Source: Paenimyroides aestuarii (GTDB taxonomy: Bacteria > Bacteroidota > Bacteroidia > Flavobacteriales > Flavobacteriaceae). From it: a stretch of 64,000 nt of DNA. Below are positions 27,696 to 38,449 of the stretch, one piece after another. The DNA is taken from NCBI RefSeq assembly GCF_024628805.1, contig NZ_CP102382.1, positions 496,001-560,000 of the forward strand, read 5' to 3'. The notes under the pieces are model-generated. The model was not told the DNA's origin and did no database searches. It saw only the letters and a program-made list of their open reading frames with translations. How positions within the stretch are numbered: the first letter of the stretch is position 1; each line of letters opens with the position of its first letter. Made by a program: the position numbers and the translations under genes.

Positions 27696-28625
27696 TTAAT
27701 TGTATTGTTTTAAATTTTGCGAAAGTGTTTTTTTAATAATATGGATTAATTCTTTGGGTTGGATCACTTTTATTTGGTGATTGTGCGAAAGGATTTCAGA
27801 CACCAACTCCATGGTAGGAATTAACTGCAAGGTAATAATGGTTTTACCGTTTTCGATTTCGGTTTTTTGGGAAGGATGAATTGGCAACGTGCTGAAATAT
27901 TTCCCATATTCAATGGATGTTTCTAGGATCACCGTTACTTTTTCACTGAATCCTTCCAGCGGTTTGGTGGTAACTCCCATAAAACGAGCAAAGTGTTTAT
28001 GCACGTCTATTGTATCTTTTAAAATAAATTCGGTGGTGGCTTCGCAATCATACATTCGGTCTAGTGCAAACGTTTTTAGTGCCGGTATTTTGGAACCGTT
28101 TTTTATTTCAAATCCCACCACATACCAACGCTTTTTGCTTTCTTTCAAAGCCAAAGGCATCAATTTTCTACGGTCGCTTTTGTATTGATCAAATTTTTGG
28201 TAATTGAACTCTAAATGTTTTTTTGAGCAAATCGCATCTTTAATGCAATTATAATTTTCTAAACCAGTTGCCTTGCGTTCATCGATTAAAATAAAATTAT
28301 TGGCAGAAACATCTTGGGCAATGTGCAACATTTTTAAACTTTCCAAAGTGAACAATTGTGTGTTTTTTGAAGTGTTTTGCAACTCATCTTGCACCAAAAG
28401 ATATTTCTTTTTTACTTTATCAAAAATAATTTTAATTTTTAAAGACGATTCAATATCTTTTAAATCGCGCTGAAAGGTTCGCAAAGACACGCTGTGATCT
28501 TCATCTACAAACGCATTTTTTAGTTTATTGTTTAACTCATCAAAAGACAAACCACTGCTGCCATGTAGCTGAAAAAGTTCTACAATGCGGGTTAATCTGC
28601 TAATTAAATTGTGTTTACTTGCCAT
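27696..28625 (-). CDS. WYL domain transcriptional regulator, paired with a SLOG protein
   Basis: A 309-residue regulator with an N-terminal winged HTH (RTFQRDLKDIESSLKIKI) and a WYL domain (ALKESKKRWYVVGFEI, KTFALDRMYDCEAT). WYL domains sense ligands, probably nucleotides, and commonly regulate defence and DNA-damage genes. The start at 28625 (MASKHNL) is preferred; it overlaps the SLOG gene stop by 11 nt. It is a distant relative of the second WYL protein at 41518-42408, sharing the RTFQRD motif. Confidence 0.88.
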   Translation of the reverse strand: MASKHNLISRLTRIVELFQLHGSSGLSFDELNNKLKNAFVDEDHSVSLRTFQRDLKDIESSLKIKIIFDKVKKKYLLVQDELQNTSKNTQLFTLESLKMLHIAQDVSANNFILIDERKATGLENYNCIKDAICSKKHLEFNYQKFDQYKSDRRKLMPLALKESKKRWYVVGFEIKNGSKIPALKTFALDRMYDCEATTEFILKDTIDVHKHFARFMGVTTKPLEGFSEKVTVILETSIEYGKYFSTLPIHPSQKTEIENGKTIITLQLIPTMELVSEILSHNHQIKVIQPKELIHIIKKTLSQNLKQYN

Positions 28626-29190
28626 AATTCGTATCAAAAGTATTTTTAAAAAGAGCTTCAATAGCCTCTATGCCAAACAGATTGATGTTTCGCGTGCCTA
28701 TTCCTGCAAAATTACTTGCGTTTATTTTTGGTAGTTCTGTAAGCGGTTTAAAATTCAAATAATAGGTATCCCAATACAGCCATTGTGCCGCTTGCTGGTC
28801 ATACACAAACACTTTTTTGCCGCTGTTTATAGCCATTTGCACTGCCCAAGCGGTGCCGCCTTTTACTTGCAAACGATTGTTTATTAATTTTAGATTGGTA
28901 ACTGCATAAACCTCATCAGCATTTTTCACTTGAAACCAGTTTCTAGCCAAAAATTTTAAATATTGATTTATTTTAGAACGCTTTAAAACTTCGTTTGCTT
29001 TCAGTACGTTTTCAACGCCTTCATTGAATTCGTCGGTAGTTAATTCGTATTTATTTTCTGAGTTGTGAAACTTTGTTCGATAGGAATAAGCCACAACCCG
29101 CACGTGAAATTTCTTTGAAAAAAATTCAAAATACGAATCGGCTCCCTCTGCCCCGCCCGAATGGCATGTGTAATGATAAACGGCTTTCAT
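28615..29190 (-). CDS. SLOG-family (YspA-like) nucleotide-binding protein
   Basis: A 191-residue protein with HSGGAEGADSYFE near the N-terminus and AGIGTRNI near the C-terminus, the phosphate-binding signatures of Rossmann-like SLOG domains. SLOG proteins bind or process nucleotide-derived ligands and recur in predicted conflict systems. It overlaps the WYL regulator by 11 nt, which suggests the SLOG protein makes, destroys or senses a ligand also seen by the WYL domain; this is inference. The start at 29190 fits the conserved N-terminus better than 29220. Confidence 0.75.
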   Translation of the reverse strand: MKAVYHYTCHSGGAEGADSYFEFFSKKFHVRVVAYSYRTKFHNSENKYELTTDEFNEGVENVLKANEVLKRSKINQYLKFLARNWFQVKNADEVYAVTNLKLINNRLQVKGGTAWAVQMAINSGKKVFVYDQQAAQWLYWDTYYLNFKPLTELPKINASNFAGIGTRNINLFGIEAIEALFKNTFDTNYGK

Positions 29191-29260
29191 AAGCGTAAAT
29201 ATACAATTAAAAAACGACACACAATGACGTAATAAAAATATCTAAATTTCATCTGCCATC

Positions 29261-29292
29261 TTGTCATACTTTTAATTTTAATTGTATCTTTG
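29261..29292 (+). promoter_or_regulatory. Candidate promoter of miaB
   Basis: TTG (29261-29263), 21 nt, then TATCTTTG (29285-29292) fits the Bacteroidetes consensus, and the miaB start is 29 nt downstream. Confidence 0.55.
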
Positions 29293-29321
29293 CGAATTGA
29301 TTTGAATACGATTGGGAATAT

Positions 29322-30767
29322 ATGGAAAAGGTTATTGAAGAACAAAAACAAGGAACAAGCTTAGTTTTAGATCCGCAAAAAAATAATACCAAAAAGTTAT
29401 TTATAGAAAGCTATGGTTGCCAGATGAATTTTTCTGACAGCGAAATTGTAGCGTCGATTTTAGCCAACGAAGGATATAACACCACACAAAATTTAGAAGA
29501 AGCCGATTTGGTTTTGGTAAATACCTGCTCAATCCGCGATAAGGCAGAGCAAACAGTGCGCAAGCGTTTAGAGAAATACAATGCCGTAAAATCGATCAAT
29601 CCGTCTATGAAAGTGGGCGTTTTGGGCTGTATGGCAGAACGTTTAAAAAGCAAGTTTTTAGAGGAAGAAAAAATTGTGGATATGGTGGTTGGTCCCGATG
29701 CTTACAAAGACATTCCTAATCTTTTGAAGGAAGTTGAAGAAGGGCGCGACGCTATTAATGTGATTCTTTCTAAAGACGAAACCTATGGCGATATTGCACC
29801 TGTTCGTTTAAACAGCAATGGGGTTACTGCTTTTGTTTCTATCACGCGTGGTTGCGACAATATGTGTACGTTTTGCGTGGTGCCGTTTACCCGCGGCCGT
29901 GAACGCAGTCGCGAACCGCAAAGCATCATGGAAGAAATTAAAGACCTATACGAACGTGGTTTTAAAGAAATCACCTTGTTGGGGCAAAACGTGGATTCCT
30001 ACTTATGGTATGGTGGTGGTTTAAAAAAGGATTACGACAAAGCAACCGAGATGCAAAAAGCAACGGCTGTAGATTTCGCACAATTGCTAGACATGTGCGC
30101 AACGGCTTATCCTAAAATGCGTTTCCGTTTTTCCACGTCGAATCCGCAAGACATGCACGAAGATGTGATTCACGTAATGGCAAAGCATCACAATATTTGT
30201 AAATACATTCATTTGCCGGTACAGTCGGGATCTACTCGCATTTTGCGTGAAATGAACCGCCAACATACGCGTGAAGAATACATGGATTTGGTTGATCGAA
30301 TCTATAAAATTATTCCAGAAATTTCGTTGTCGCAAGATATGATTACAGGTTTCCCAACCGAAACCGAAGAAGACCATAAAGACACCCTTTCGTTAATGGA
30401 ATATGTGAAATACGATTTTGGATACATGTTTGCATATTCGGAACGCCCAGGAACAATGGCTGCTCGAAAAATGGAAGACGATGTGCCAGAAGCGGTTAAA
30501 AAACGTAGGTTACAAGAAATTGTAGATTTACAGCAACGCATTGCCATGGAACGCACCAAACGCTTTGTAGGCGAAACGGTGGAAGTTTTAATTGAAAAAA
30601 CATCCAAACGTTCCGATGCACATTGGTCTGGAAGAAATTCACAAAACACCACAGTTGTTTTCCCAAAAGGGAATTATAAAGTAGGCGATTTTGTATTGGT
30701 AAAAGTAAACGATTGTACCTCAGCAACCTTAATTGGCGAAGCAGTTGGTTATTCGGAAATGCAGTAA
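29322..30767 (+). CDS. miaB: tRNA-2-methylthio-N6-dimethylallyladenosine synthase
   Basis: A 481-residue radical-SAM methylthiotransferase modifying A37 of tRNAs reading UNN codons. The N-terminal UPF0004 domain supplies cluster cysteines at 33, 69 and 103; the radical-SAM motif RGCDNMCTFCVV gives Cys178, 182 and 185; a C-terminal TRAM domain follows (VGETVEVLIEKTSKR). Length is typical. It starts the block miaB - YcxB-like - sigma-54 activator - lptE - TPR - secG. Confidence 0.96.
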   Translation: MEKVIEEQKQGTSLVLDPQKNNTKKLFIESYGCQMNFSDSEIVASILANEGYNTTQNLEEADLVLVNTCSIRDKAEQTVRKRLEKYNAVKSINPSMKVGVLGCMAERLKSKFLEEEKIVDMVVGPDAYKDIPNLLKEVEEGRDAINVILSKDETYGDIAPVRLNSNGVTAFVSITRGCDNMCTFCVVPFTRGRERSREPQSIMEEIKDLYERGFKEITLLGQNVDSYLWYGGGLKKDYDKATEMQKATAVDFAQLLDMCATAYPKMRFRFSTSNPQDMHEDVIHVMAKHHNICKYIHLPVQSGSTRILREMNRQHTREEYMDLVDRIYKIIPEISLSQDMITGFPTETEEDHKDTLSLMEYVKYDFGYMFAYSERPGTMAARKMEDDVPEAVKKRRLQEIVDLQQRIAMERTKRFVGETVEVLIEKTSKRSDAHWSGRNSQNTTVVFPKGNYKVGDFVLVKVNDCTSATLIGEAVGYSEMQ

Positions 30768-30793
30768 TTTTTTTTAACCACATATTAAAGAAA

Positions 30794-31285
30794 ATGGAAA
30801 AAGAAATCACTTTCAAACCGTCTTTTAATTTCAATGACTATTTGAAAATAAATTATAGTTTACTTTTTAAAAAAGTATCTTTTAGTATTGTTTTTATCAT
30901 ATGTATTTTGACAATAACTGCTAATGTTATCTTTAATACAGTAAATGCTAATGATTTTATAGATTTCTTGTCATTTCCAATATTAATAAGTCTTTTAGTT
31001 CCGTTAATAATGGTTTGGCTACCATATAAATCTACTAAAATGATTTTATCCGATCCAAAATTAAAGGAAAATATTATCATTATAATAAATAGAACTGGAA
31101 TAGAATATATTGGTCAATCATTCCAAAATAAATATGAGTGGAAAGATTTTTCTAAAATTACAGAAAATAAAAAATGGTATATTTTACAATTAAATAAAAA
31201 ACAGGAAATAATAATCCAAAAGAAGGACATGAATACAAATCAACAATTGGATCTTAAGGAAATAATTGAATTTGTAAAGAATTAA
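30794..31285 (+). CDS. YcxB-like membrane protein
   Basis: A 163-residue protein with two transmembrane helices (about 20-45 and 55-75) and a C-terminal YcxB-like domain (NRTGIEYIGQSFQNKYEWKD). The function of the family is unknown. Base composition is noticeably more AT-rich than miaB and the sigma-54 activator on either side, hinting at later insertion into this conserved block. The start at 30794 avoids overlap with miaB. Confidence 0.75.
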   Translation: MEKEITFKPSFNFNDYLKINYSLLFKKVSFSIVFIICILTITANVIFNTVNANDFIDFLSFPILISLLVPLIMVWLPYKSTKMILSDPKLKENIIIIINRTGIEYIGQSFQNKYEWKDFSKITENKKWYILQLNKKQEIIIQKKDMNTNQQLDLKEIIEFVKN

Positions 31286-31296
31286 ACAAAAAAACT

Positions 31297-32571
31297 ATGG
31301 AAAACGTTCAAAGCATTAAACAGCGTTTCGAAATTATTGGTAACGATATAAAACTGAACAGAGCACTAGAAAAAGCCATTCAAGTGGCTCCGACTGATAT
31401 TTCTGTTTTGGTTACCGGTGAAAGCGGCGTGGGTAAAGAAAGTATTCCAAAAATCATACACGGACTATCGCACCGCAAACACGGAAAATATATTGCTGTG
31501 AACTGTGGCGCTATCCCAGAAGGCACAATCGATTCAGAGCTTTTTGGGCACGAAAAAGGTGCGTTTACAGGTGCTGTGGGCAGCCGTGAAGGTTATTTTG
31601 AAGTGGCAAATGGTGGTACTATTTTTTTAGATGAAGTGGGCGAATTGCCTTTAACCACACAAGTTCGCTTGCTTCGTGTGTTAGAAAACGGCGAATTTAT
31701 CAAAGTGGGTTCTTCAAAAGTTCAAAAAACCGATGTGCGCATTGTGGCAGCCACCAACGTTAAAATGTTTGAAGCGATTGATAAAGGCAAATTTCGCGAA
31801 GATTTGTATTACCGTTTAAGCACCGTAGAAATCAATTTACCGCCTTTGCGTGAACGGGGCGACGACATTCATTTGTTGTTCAGAAAGTTTTCATCGGATT
31901 TTGCGCATAAATACAAAATGCCGCCGATTAAACTTACGCCCGATGCCGCCGAATACCTTATTCATTACCGTTGGAGTGGTAATATTCGCCAATTGCGCAA
32001 TATTGCCGAACAAATCTCGGTGATTGAAACCAACCGCGAAATCGATTTAAAAACCATTCAATCTTATCTGCCTCAGCGAAATGCACAATTGCCATCGCTT
32101 ATCGAAACCAAAAAAGCAGAAGGAGATTTTAGCAACGAACGCGAGATTTTGTATAAAGTGTTGTTTGATATGAAAGCTGATTTAACCGATTTAAAAAAAC
32201 TGACGTTGGAATTAATGAACAATTCCAATTCGGCACAAGTTCAAGAATCGAACAAATCTTTAATACAACGCATTTATGGCCAGGCCGATGAAGGGCTATC
32301 AAAACCAAACAATCGTTCTATTCCTTTAGCCGAACACGCATCATCGACCAAAAACAATAATCCATCTGAAATAATGGATGAGGAAGATGACCATGATTAT
32401 TTGATTGCTGAAACGGTTGATGATGAAGAAACATTGAAATTAGAAGAAAAAGAAATTCAACTCATAAAAAAAGCTTTGGAACGCAACAGTGGAAAACGCA
32501 AAGCCGCAGCCGACGAATTGGGAATTTCGGAAAGAACATTGTACCGAAAAATTAAACAATATGACTTGTAG
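31297..32571 (+). CDS. Sigma-54-dependent transcriptional activator without sensor domain
   Basis: A 424-residue bacterial enhancer-binding protein. It starts directly with the AAA+ domain: Walker A GESGVGKE (41-48), sigma-54-contact loop GAFTGA (88-93) and Walker B GGTIFLDEVGELP (106-118). A low-complexity linker follows and then a C-terminal Fis-type HTH (NSGKRKAAADELGISERTLY). There is no receiver or GAF domain, so activity is probably set by expression or partner proteins. It precedes lptE and secG with short spacing. Confidence 0.92.
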   Translation: MENVQSIKQRFEIIGNDIKLNRALEKAIQVAPTDISVLVTGESGVGKESIPKIIHGLSHRKHGKYIAVNCGAIPEGTIDSELFGHEKGAFTGAVGSREGYFEVANGGTIFLDEVGELPLTTQVRLLRVLENGEFIKVGSSKVQKTDVRIVAATNVKMFEAIDKGKFREDLYYRLSTVEINLPPLRERGDDIHLLFRKFSSDFAHKYKMPPIKLTPDAAEYLIHYRWSGNIRQLRNIAEQISVIETNREIDLKTIQSYLPQRNAQLPSLIETKKAEGDFSNEREILYKVLFDMKADLTDLKKLTLELMNNSNSAQVQESNKSLIQRIYGQADEGLSKPNNRSIPLAEHASSTKNNNPSEIMDEEDDHDYLIAETVDDEETLKLEEKEIQLIKKALERNSGKRKAAADELGISERTLYRKIKQYDL

Positions 32572-32616
32572 ATTTTTAGTCGTAAAAACATTGCAAACGA
32601 TTCAATAATTCATCGA

Positions 32617-33129
32617 ATGAAAACACCACATACATTATATAAATTTACAGCCTTTCTTTTCTGTTTGATCTTATCGAGCTGCGGTGCGTATAATTTCACA
32701 GGTACCGGAAAAATCGATGCGGAAACGTTTCAAGTGAATTATTTTTTGAACAATGCCGAACTGATTGAACCGGGAATTGAGCGTACATTTACCATTAGAT
32801 TACAAGATTTGTTGGTAAACCAAACCAGTTTAAACATGACCAACACCAATGCCGATTTGGTCTATGAAGGCGAAATAACCCAATTCCGTGTATCGCCAAT
32901 GACGGCAACTGCCGACCAAACAGCTGCGCAAAACCGTTTGTACATTGCTATAAATGTGCGTTTTACGAACAGAAAAAATCCGGAAGATGATTTTGAAAAA
33001 ACCTTCTCGCACTTTTATGATTATCCGGCTAACAATCAATTAATTGGGGCTCAGTTAACCACTGCTTTAGAAGAAATATACGAACGCATTACGCAAGATG
33101 TTTTTAACGCCTCGCTGGCAAAATGGTAA
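32617..33129 (+). CDS. lptE: LptE family LPS-assembly lipoprotein
   Basis: A 170-residue lipoprotein with a lipobox (LILSSC, around Cys22) and the LptE-like core (GKIDAETFQVNYFLNNA, TALEEIYERITQDVFNAS). LptE plugs the LptD barrel and helps insert lipopolysaccharide in the outer membrane. Identification rests on pattern and on the conserved flavobacterial order sigma-54 activator - lptE - TPR protein - secG - groES. Confidence 0.85.
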   Translation: MKTPHTLYKFTAFLFCLILSSCGAYNFTGTGKIDAETFQVNYFLNNAELIEPGIERTFTIRLQDLLVNQTSLNMTNTNADLVYEGEITQFRVSPMTATADQTAAQNRLYIAINVRFTNRKNPEDDFEKTFSHFYDYPANNQLIGAQLTTALEEIYERITQDVFNASLAKW

Positions 33130-33133
33130 GCTT

Positions 33134-34111
33134 ATGAATGCACAACAATACGCACAATGGTTAAACAATCCGTACGAATTAACAGAACAGCAAACAGCTT
33201 CGTTGCAACAAATCGTTAGTGAATACCCGTATTTGCAATCGGCAAGAGCTTTGTATTTAAAAACCTTGCACCAACAACGCAGTTTTTTATACAACAGCGA
33301 ATTAAAAAAAACAGCTGCTTATACCACCGATCGCGACGTGTTGTTTGATTATATTATTTCGGAAGAATTTATTGCGTACAAACCCTTACAGATTGAAGAT
33401 TTGAATGTGGTTGATGAAAATTATATCGAATTCAAAAAGCCCGAACCCACATTAGATGAAAATATTGAAAAAAGGGTATTGAATACCTTGGTTTATATAG
33501 AAAATCAAGACAAAGAAACCGGGTTGATTCAAAAAATCGATCAAATTTCAAAATCGAAAATCGAAGCCAAACTCGAAAAAAAGGAACCAACCCTGCCCCA
33601 ACTCGACCCAATCACCGAAGAGGTGCATCAATTGGAAGAAAATTTGGAAGTGGGCACACCTTTAGATTTCTCTGAAAACGATAAATTTTCGTTTACCGAA
33701 TGGTTGAAATTAACAACATCGCAACCCATTGATCGCGAAAATGACGTTGTTTCCGAAGAAAATCAAACGGAAAACAGCGAAAAACAACTACCAAAAAAAG
33801 AAAAAAATACGGAAGAAACGCTTCCAATCAAACAAAAAAAGATGGATTTAATTGATCGTTTCATAGAAGCAAATCCAAAAATAACACCAAGCAAAACGGC
33901 AGTTACACCAGCCATAAACCTTGATCGGCACGAAGAAGAAGAACCCTATTACATGACCGAGACGTTAGCACGTATTTACTTAGAACAAAAAAAATATCAA
34001 AAAGCAATACAAGCTTATGAAATTTTAATTTTGAAATATCCAGAAAAAAGTAGTTTATTTGCAAATCGAATTTCCGATATAAAAAAATTACAAGAGTTTA
34101 ATAATATATAA
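33134..34111 (+). CDS. Hypothetical protein with C-terminal TPR-like motif
   Basis: A 325-residue protein not assigned to a characterised family. The N-terminal ~100 residues are helical (QYAQWLNNPYELTEQQ), the middle is acidic/lysine-rich and probably disordered, and the C-terminus has a tetratricopeptide-like unit (LARIYLEQKKYQKAIQAYEI). The start at 33134 lies 4 nt after the lptE stop; an upstream ATG at 33098 would overlap lptE. Its place between lptE and secG suggests a cell-envelope role, which is only inference. Confidence 0.8.
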   Translation: MNAQQYAQWLNNPYELTEQQTASLQQIVSEYPYLQSARALYLKTLHQQRSFLYNSELKKTAAYTTDRDVLFDYIISEEFIAYKPLQIEDLNVVDENYIEFKKPEPTLDENIEKRVLNTLVYIENQDKETGLIQKIDQISKSKIEAKLEKKEPTLPQLDPITEEVHQLEENLEVGTPLDFSENDKFSFTEWLKLTTSQPIDRENDVVSEENQTENSEKQLPKKEKNTEETLPIKQKKMDLIDRFIEANPKITPSKTAVTPAINLDRHEEEEPYYMTETLARIYLEQKKYQKAIQAYEILILKYPEKSSLFANRISDIKKLQEFNNI

Positions 34112-34122
34112 AACAAATAAAT

Positions 34123-34503
34123 ATGTTTACGATTTTTTTAGTGTTAATCACCATAGTTGCCTTACTTTTAATCATTGTTATCATGATTCAAAACCCTAAA
34201 GGAGGCGGTTTAGATTCATCATTAGGTGGTTCCACATCGGTTGGTGGCGTTCAAAACACCAACAAATTTTTAGACAAAAGTACATGGACATTGGCAGTTG
34301 CTTTAGTAGTTTTAATTTTAGTTTCTAGTTTAAGTTTTAACTCTGGTTATTCAAACGATTCTCAAATTTTAGATCCAAATGCAGTTGCAACACCACCGGC
34401 AGCGTTGCCAAATGCTGGTGCGGCTCAAAACCAAACAGCACCTGCACCAAACACAGCAAGCGATCAAGCGCCTGCAAACAATCCATCACAACCTGCAAAC
34501 TAA
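34123..34503 (+). CDS. secG: Preprotein translocase subunit SecG
   Basis: A 126-residue SecG with two transmembrane helices (about 2-20 and 52-70) joined by the conserved loop MIQNPKGGGLDSSLGG, and an Ala/Pro/Asn-rich tail of ~45 residues, longer than in E. coli but usual in Flavobacteria. It is part of the SecYEG channel. A terminator follows. Confidence 0.94.
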   Translation: MFTIFLVLITIVALLLIIVIMIQNPKGGGLDSSLGGSTSVGGVQNTNKFLDKSTWTLAVALVVLILVSSLSFNSGYSNDSQILDPNAVATPPAALPNAGAAQNQTAPAPNTASDQAPANNPSQPAN

Positions 34504-34519
34504 GTGAAAATATATACAC

Positions 34520-34556
34520 AAAATGCCAGCTTATGACAAGCTGGCATTTTTTTTTC
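34520..34556 (+). terminator. Terminator between secG and groES
   Basis: A 13-bp stem (34520-34532 with 34538-34550) is followed by a T run, separating the secG operon from groES. Confidence 0.85.
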
Positions 34557-34647
34557 TGTCAAAATATCATTTTTTACAGTTGGCACACTTTTGGTCAAGA
34601 CAAAAGCAAAAAATTATCATTCATAAAAATTTAAAAAATAAAATAGT

Positions 34648-34923
34648 ATGGCATTAAACATGAAACCGTTAGCAGACCGCGTGATTATTGAACCGGCTGC
34701 AGCTGAGACTCAAACTGCATCAGGAATCATTATTCCCGACACTGCAAAAGAGAAACCACAAAAAGGAACTGTTGTTGCTGTGGGAAATGGCAAAAAAGAT
34801 GAACCATTAACCGTACAAGTTGGTGATACTGTTTTATATGGAAAATATGCAGGCACCGAACTAAAATTTGAAGGTACGGATTATCTGATTATGCGTGAAG
34901 AGGATATTTTAGCGATTATATAA
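34648..34923 (+). CDS. groS: Co-chaperonin GroES
   Basis: A 91-residue GroES ([16 protein letters not shown], mobile loop [32 protein letters not shown]). It caps the GroEL chamber. Normally groEL follows directly; here a four-helix-bundle gene intervenes. Confidence 0.97.
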   Translation: MALNMKPLADRVIIEPAAAETQTASGIIIPDTAKEKPQKGTVVAVGNGKKDEPLTVQVGDTVLYGKYAGTELKFEGTDYLIMREEDILAII

Positions 34924-34955
34924 AGCAATAACCTGTAAGCATTAAGTTTTAAGCA

Positions 34956-35305
34956 ATGAGAGATTTTAAAAAATACGATATTTGGCAATTAAGTCATCAT
35001 TTTACCTTAGAAGTTTATAAAATCACAAGTTTGTTTCCTAAAGAAGAAATGTATGGTATCACAAGTCAGCTTCGTAGAGCATCATCTTCTGTACCAACAA
35101 ATATATCTGAAGGTTGTGGAAGAAATAGTGATGCAGAATTCAATCAATTTCTAAACATTGCATTAGGCTCAGCTTCAGAAACAGAATATCTGTTGATTCT
35201 TTCAAAAGATTTAAAATATATAGAAGAAAATATCTTTATCGATCTTGAAACAAAAATCAACTCAATTAAAAGTAAAATTTATAGTTTAAAAAATAAATTA
35301 AAATC

Positions 35306-35312
<7 letters not shown>
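34956..35312 (+). CDS. Four-helix-bundle protein (S23/IVS-encoded type) inserted between groES and groEL
   Basis: A 118-residue protein of the family first seen in 23S rRNA intervening sequences. Typical motifs are YDIWQLSHHFTLEVYKIT, GITSQLRRASSSVPTNISEG and the ending of long amphipathic helices. The biochemical function is unknown. Its position between groES and groEL, in the same direction, is unusual. Both sides contain runs of TAAGC/TAAAGC-like sequence (34930-34956 and 35308-35342), suggestive of an insertion boundary. Confidence 0.88.
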
Positions 35313-37031
<1,719 letters not shown>

Positions 37032-37034
<3 letters not shown>

Positions 37035-37589
37035 TTGATTAAATACAGAGACATTCATAAATATAGTATCCTCTTTTTTTAAATATGTTCCACCCGTTTC
37101 GTGTATATGACCAAAAAGGTGATAGGCTGGTTCTATTTTAGTTACAAACTTTTTTAGAATTGGACACCCTAAATCATTATCTAAAATTCCATTTGGAGGC
37201 GCGTGGGTCAGCAAAAAATCTACTTTTTTAGAAAGCTTTATTCTTGGATACTTTGATAAATTCATTCTAGCTGGAACAGATGCAAAATTTATACCTTCCA
37301 AACAAATGCTTCTATTTTCTAAAAAAATAATGTTTTGTGGAAACAGTTCCAAAAATCCGTCTGGTTCCAACTCCCATTGTAATTCGTGATTTCCGGCTAC
37401 AAACAATTTGTATTTTGCGGGATAATTACTAAACCAATCTAAGAAATCAGTAAACTGTACGTTGTTTGCAAAGGTACACGCATCGCCTAAATGAATGACA
37501 ATATCGACTTCTTTAATAGAAAGTTTCCTGTGCATTCCGTGTGTGTCGGCAAATACGGCAATTTGTCTGTTATTATAATTGATGATCAA
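37032..37589 (-). CDS. Calcineurin-like metallophosphoesterase
   Basis: A 185-residue metallophosphoesterase with all five metal-site motifs: DTHG (Asp15, His17), GDA (Asp36), GNHE (Asn67, His68), THAPP (His129) and GHIH (His161, His163). The small size and THAPP motif fit cyclic-nucleotide or RNA-end phosphodiesterases of the family. It is the last gene of the leftward island operon, 2 nt after the cyclic-phosphate-processing receiver gene, which suggests a joint role on RNA or nucleotide phosphates (inference). Confidence 0.88.
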
Positions 37590-37591
37590 TT

Positions 37592-37879
37592 CTAAAACTG
37601 TTTTCTAAAATTATTCAATAAACTCTCAATGTTTTTCTTACCTACCGGATTTTGACTATGAACTGCAAAATCAGATAATTTTACTTTATGATCCAAACAA
37701 TGATTGACTAACCACTTGGCACAGTCAAAACCGTTTTCTTGCAAACCTAAATCGTGGTCAAATGAAATAAAATCGGGCAAGCCGTTGGTTTCAATATAGT
37801 TTACGAATTCAGCAAAAGAACGCACACCGATAAATCCTTCGGGAATGAGACGCAAATCGTCTAAATAGAGTTTTTTCAT
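37592..37879 (-). CDS. Cyclic-phosphate-processing receiver-domain protein
   Basis: A 95-residue stand-alone receiver-like domain. It has LDDLR (Asp7, Asp8) and SFDHDLG (Asp41, His42, Asp43), the signature of the cREC group predicted by comparative genomics to act on cyclic phosphates in RNA repair and conflict systems. It does not look like a two-component response regulator, since no output domain or kinase is near. It lies 2 nt before the metallophosphoesterase gene. Confidence 0.75.
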   Translation of the reverse strand: MKKLYLDDLRLIPEGFIGVRSFAEFVNYIETNGLPDFISFDHDLGLQENGFDCAKWLVNHCLDHKVKLSDFAVHSQNPVGKKNIESLLNNFRKQF

Positions 37880-37903
37880 TACTCTTTTAATTTATTTTGC
37901 AAA

Positions 37904-37930
37904 CCTACAAGGTCGAATAGACCTTGCAGG
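37904..37930 (-). repeat. Dispersed palindrome family, copy 4
   Basis: A 27-nt palindrome (CCTACAAGGTC and GACCTTGCAGG) in the gap between two island genes, same family as 10536-10565, in minus-strand polarity. Confidence 0.8.
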
Positions 37931-38341
37931 TTAAACATCCAGTTCTTTAAAATTTTGAATGGAACGAACCAAGTTATTTTCTGTTAAAGCTTCAACTGTT
38001 GACATTAGCATATCTTTACTGACAAATTTAATTTCGTTTTTCATTTCGCTGAATTCATTCATTTCGGTAAGTTCTTTACCAAAAGATATAAAATGAACAT
38101 TCTTTAATTCTTTTACTTTTGGGTATTCTTTTTGTTGGAAAAATACCGTGTGAATGATGAAAATATGAATATTTTCATTGCTTATTTCAATTGAAAATTT
38201 GTGTGGCGTTACTTTTAAATTTTCGTGCTTTTTAAATGTAAGTAAATAAGCTAAAGCTTTGCAAAATTCGGGTTCTTCGCAAAATTGCATATAATGCAAT
38301 TGTCGGTTAAAATCGCTGTAATACCATTGTTGTTTTTCCAT
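37931..38341 (-). CDS. Unknown island protein A, paralogue of the gene at 41054-41463
   Basis: A 136-residue protein I do not recognise. It shares the blocks FC-x-ALAYLLTF, SIEISNENI-x-IFI, KNVHF-x-SF and ML-x-x-V-x-ALT with the gene at 41054-41463, so the island contains two copies of this family flanking the nuclease genes. No membrane segments are seen; the fold looks alpha/beta. The start at 38341 is favoured because the paralogue begins at the same place. A shared 14-mer (38376-38389) lies upstream, and the gap of 108 nt suggests a second promoter. Confidence 0.75.
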   Translation of the reverse strand: MEKQQWYYSDFNRQLHYMQFCEEPEFCKALAYLLTFKKHENLKVTPHKFSIEISNENIHIFIIHTVFFQQKEYPKVKELKNVHFISFGKELTEMNEFSEMKNEIKFVSKDMLMSTVEALTENNLVRSIQNFKELDV

Positions 38342-38375
38342 TTTGTTTGATTTTTTAACAAATTTAATTGTAGCT

Positions 38376-38389
38376 ATGGACAAAACGTG
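38376..38389. promoter_or_regulatory. Candidate operator, copy 1 (ATGGACAAAACGTG)
   Basis: This 14-mer is identical to 42442-42455 in the promoter region of the WYL gene. Here it lies 35 nt upstream of the gene at 37931-38341. The core GACA-N5-TGaC is an imperfect inverted repeat. Confidence 0.6.
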
Positions 38390-38449
38390 ACTGGTAGAAA
38401 ATAAAAATTATCGATTTTTTTGAGTTCTAGAGAGTTCTGTCAAATTTTA

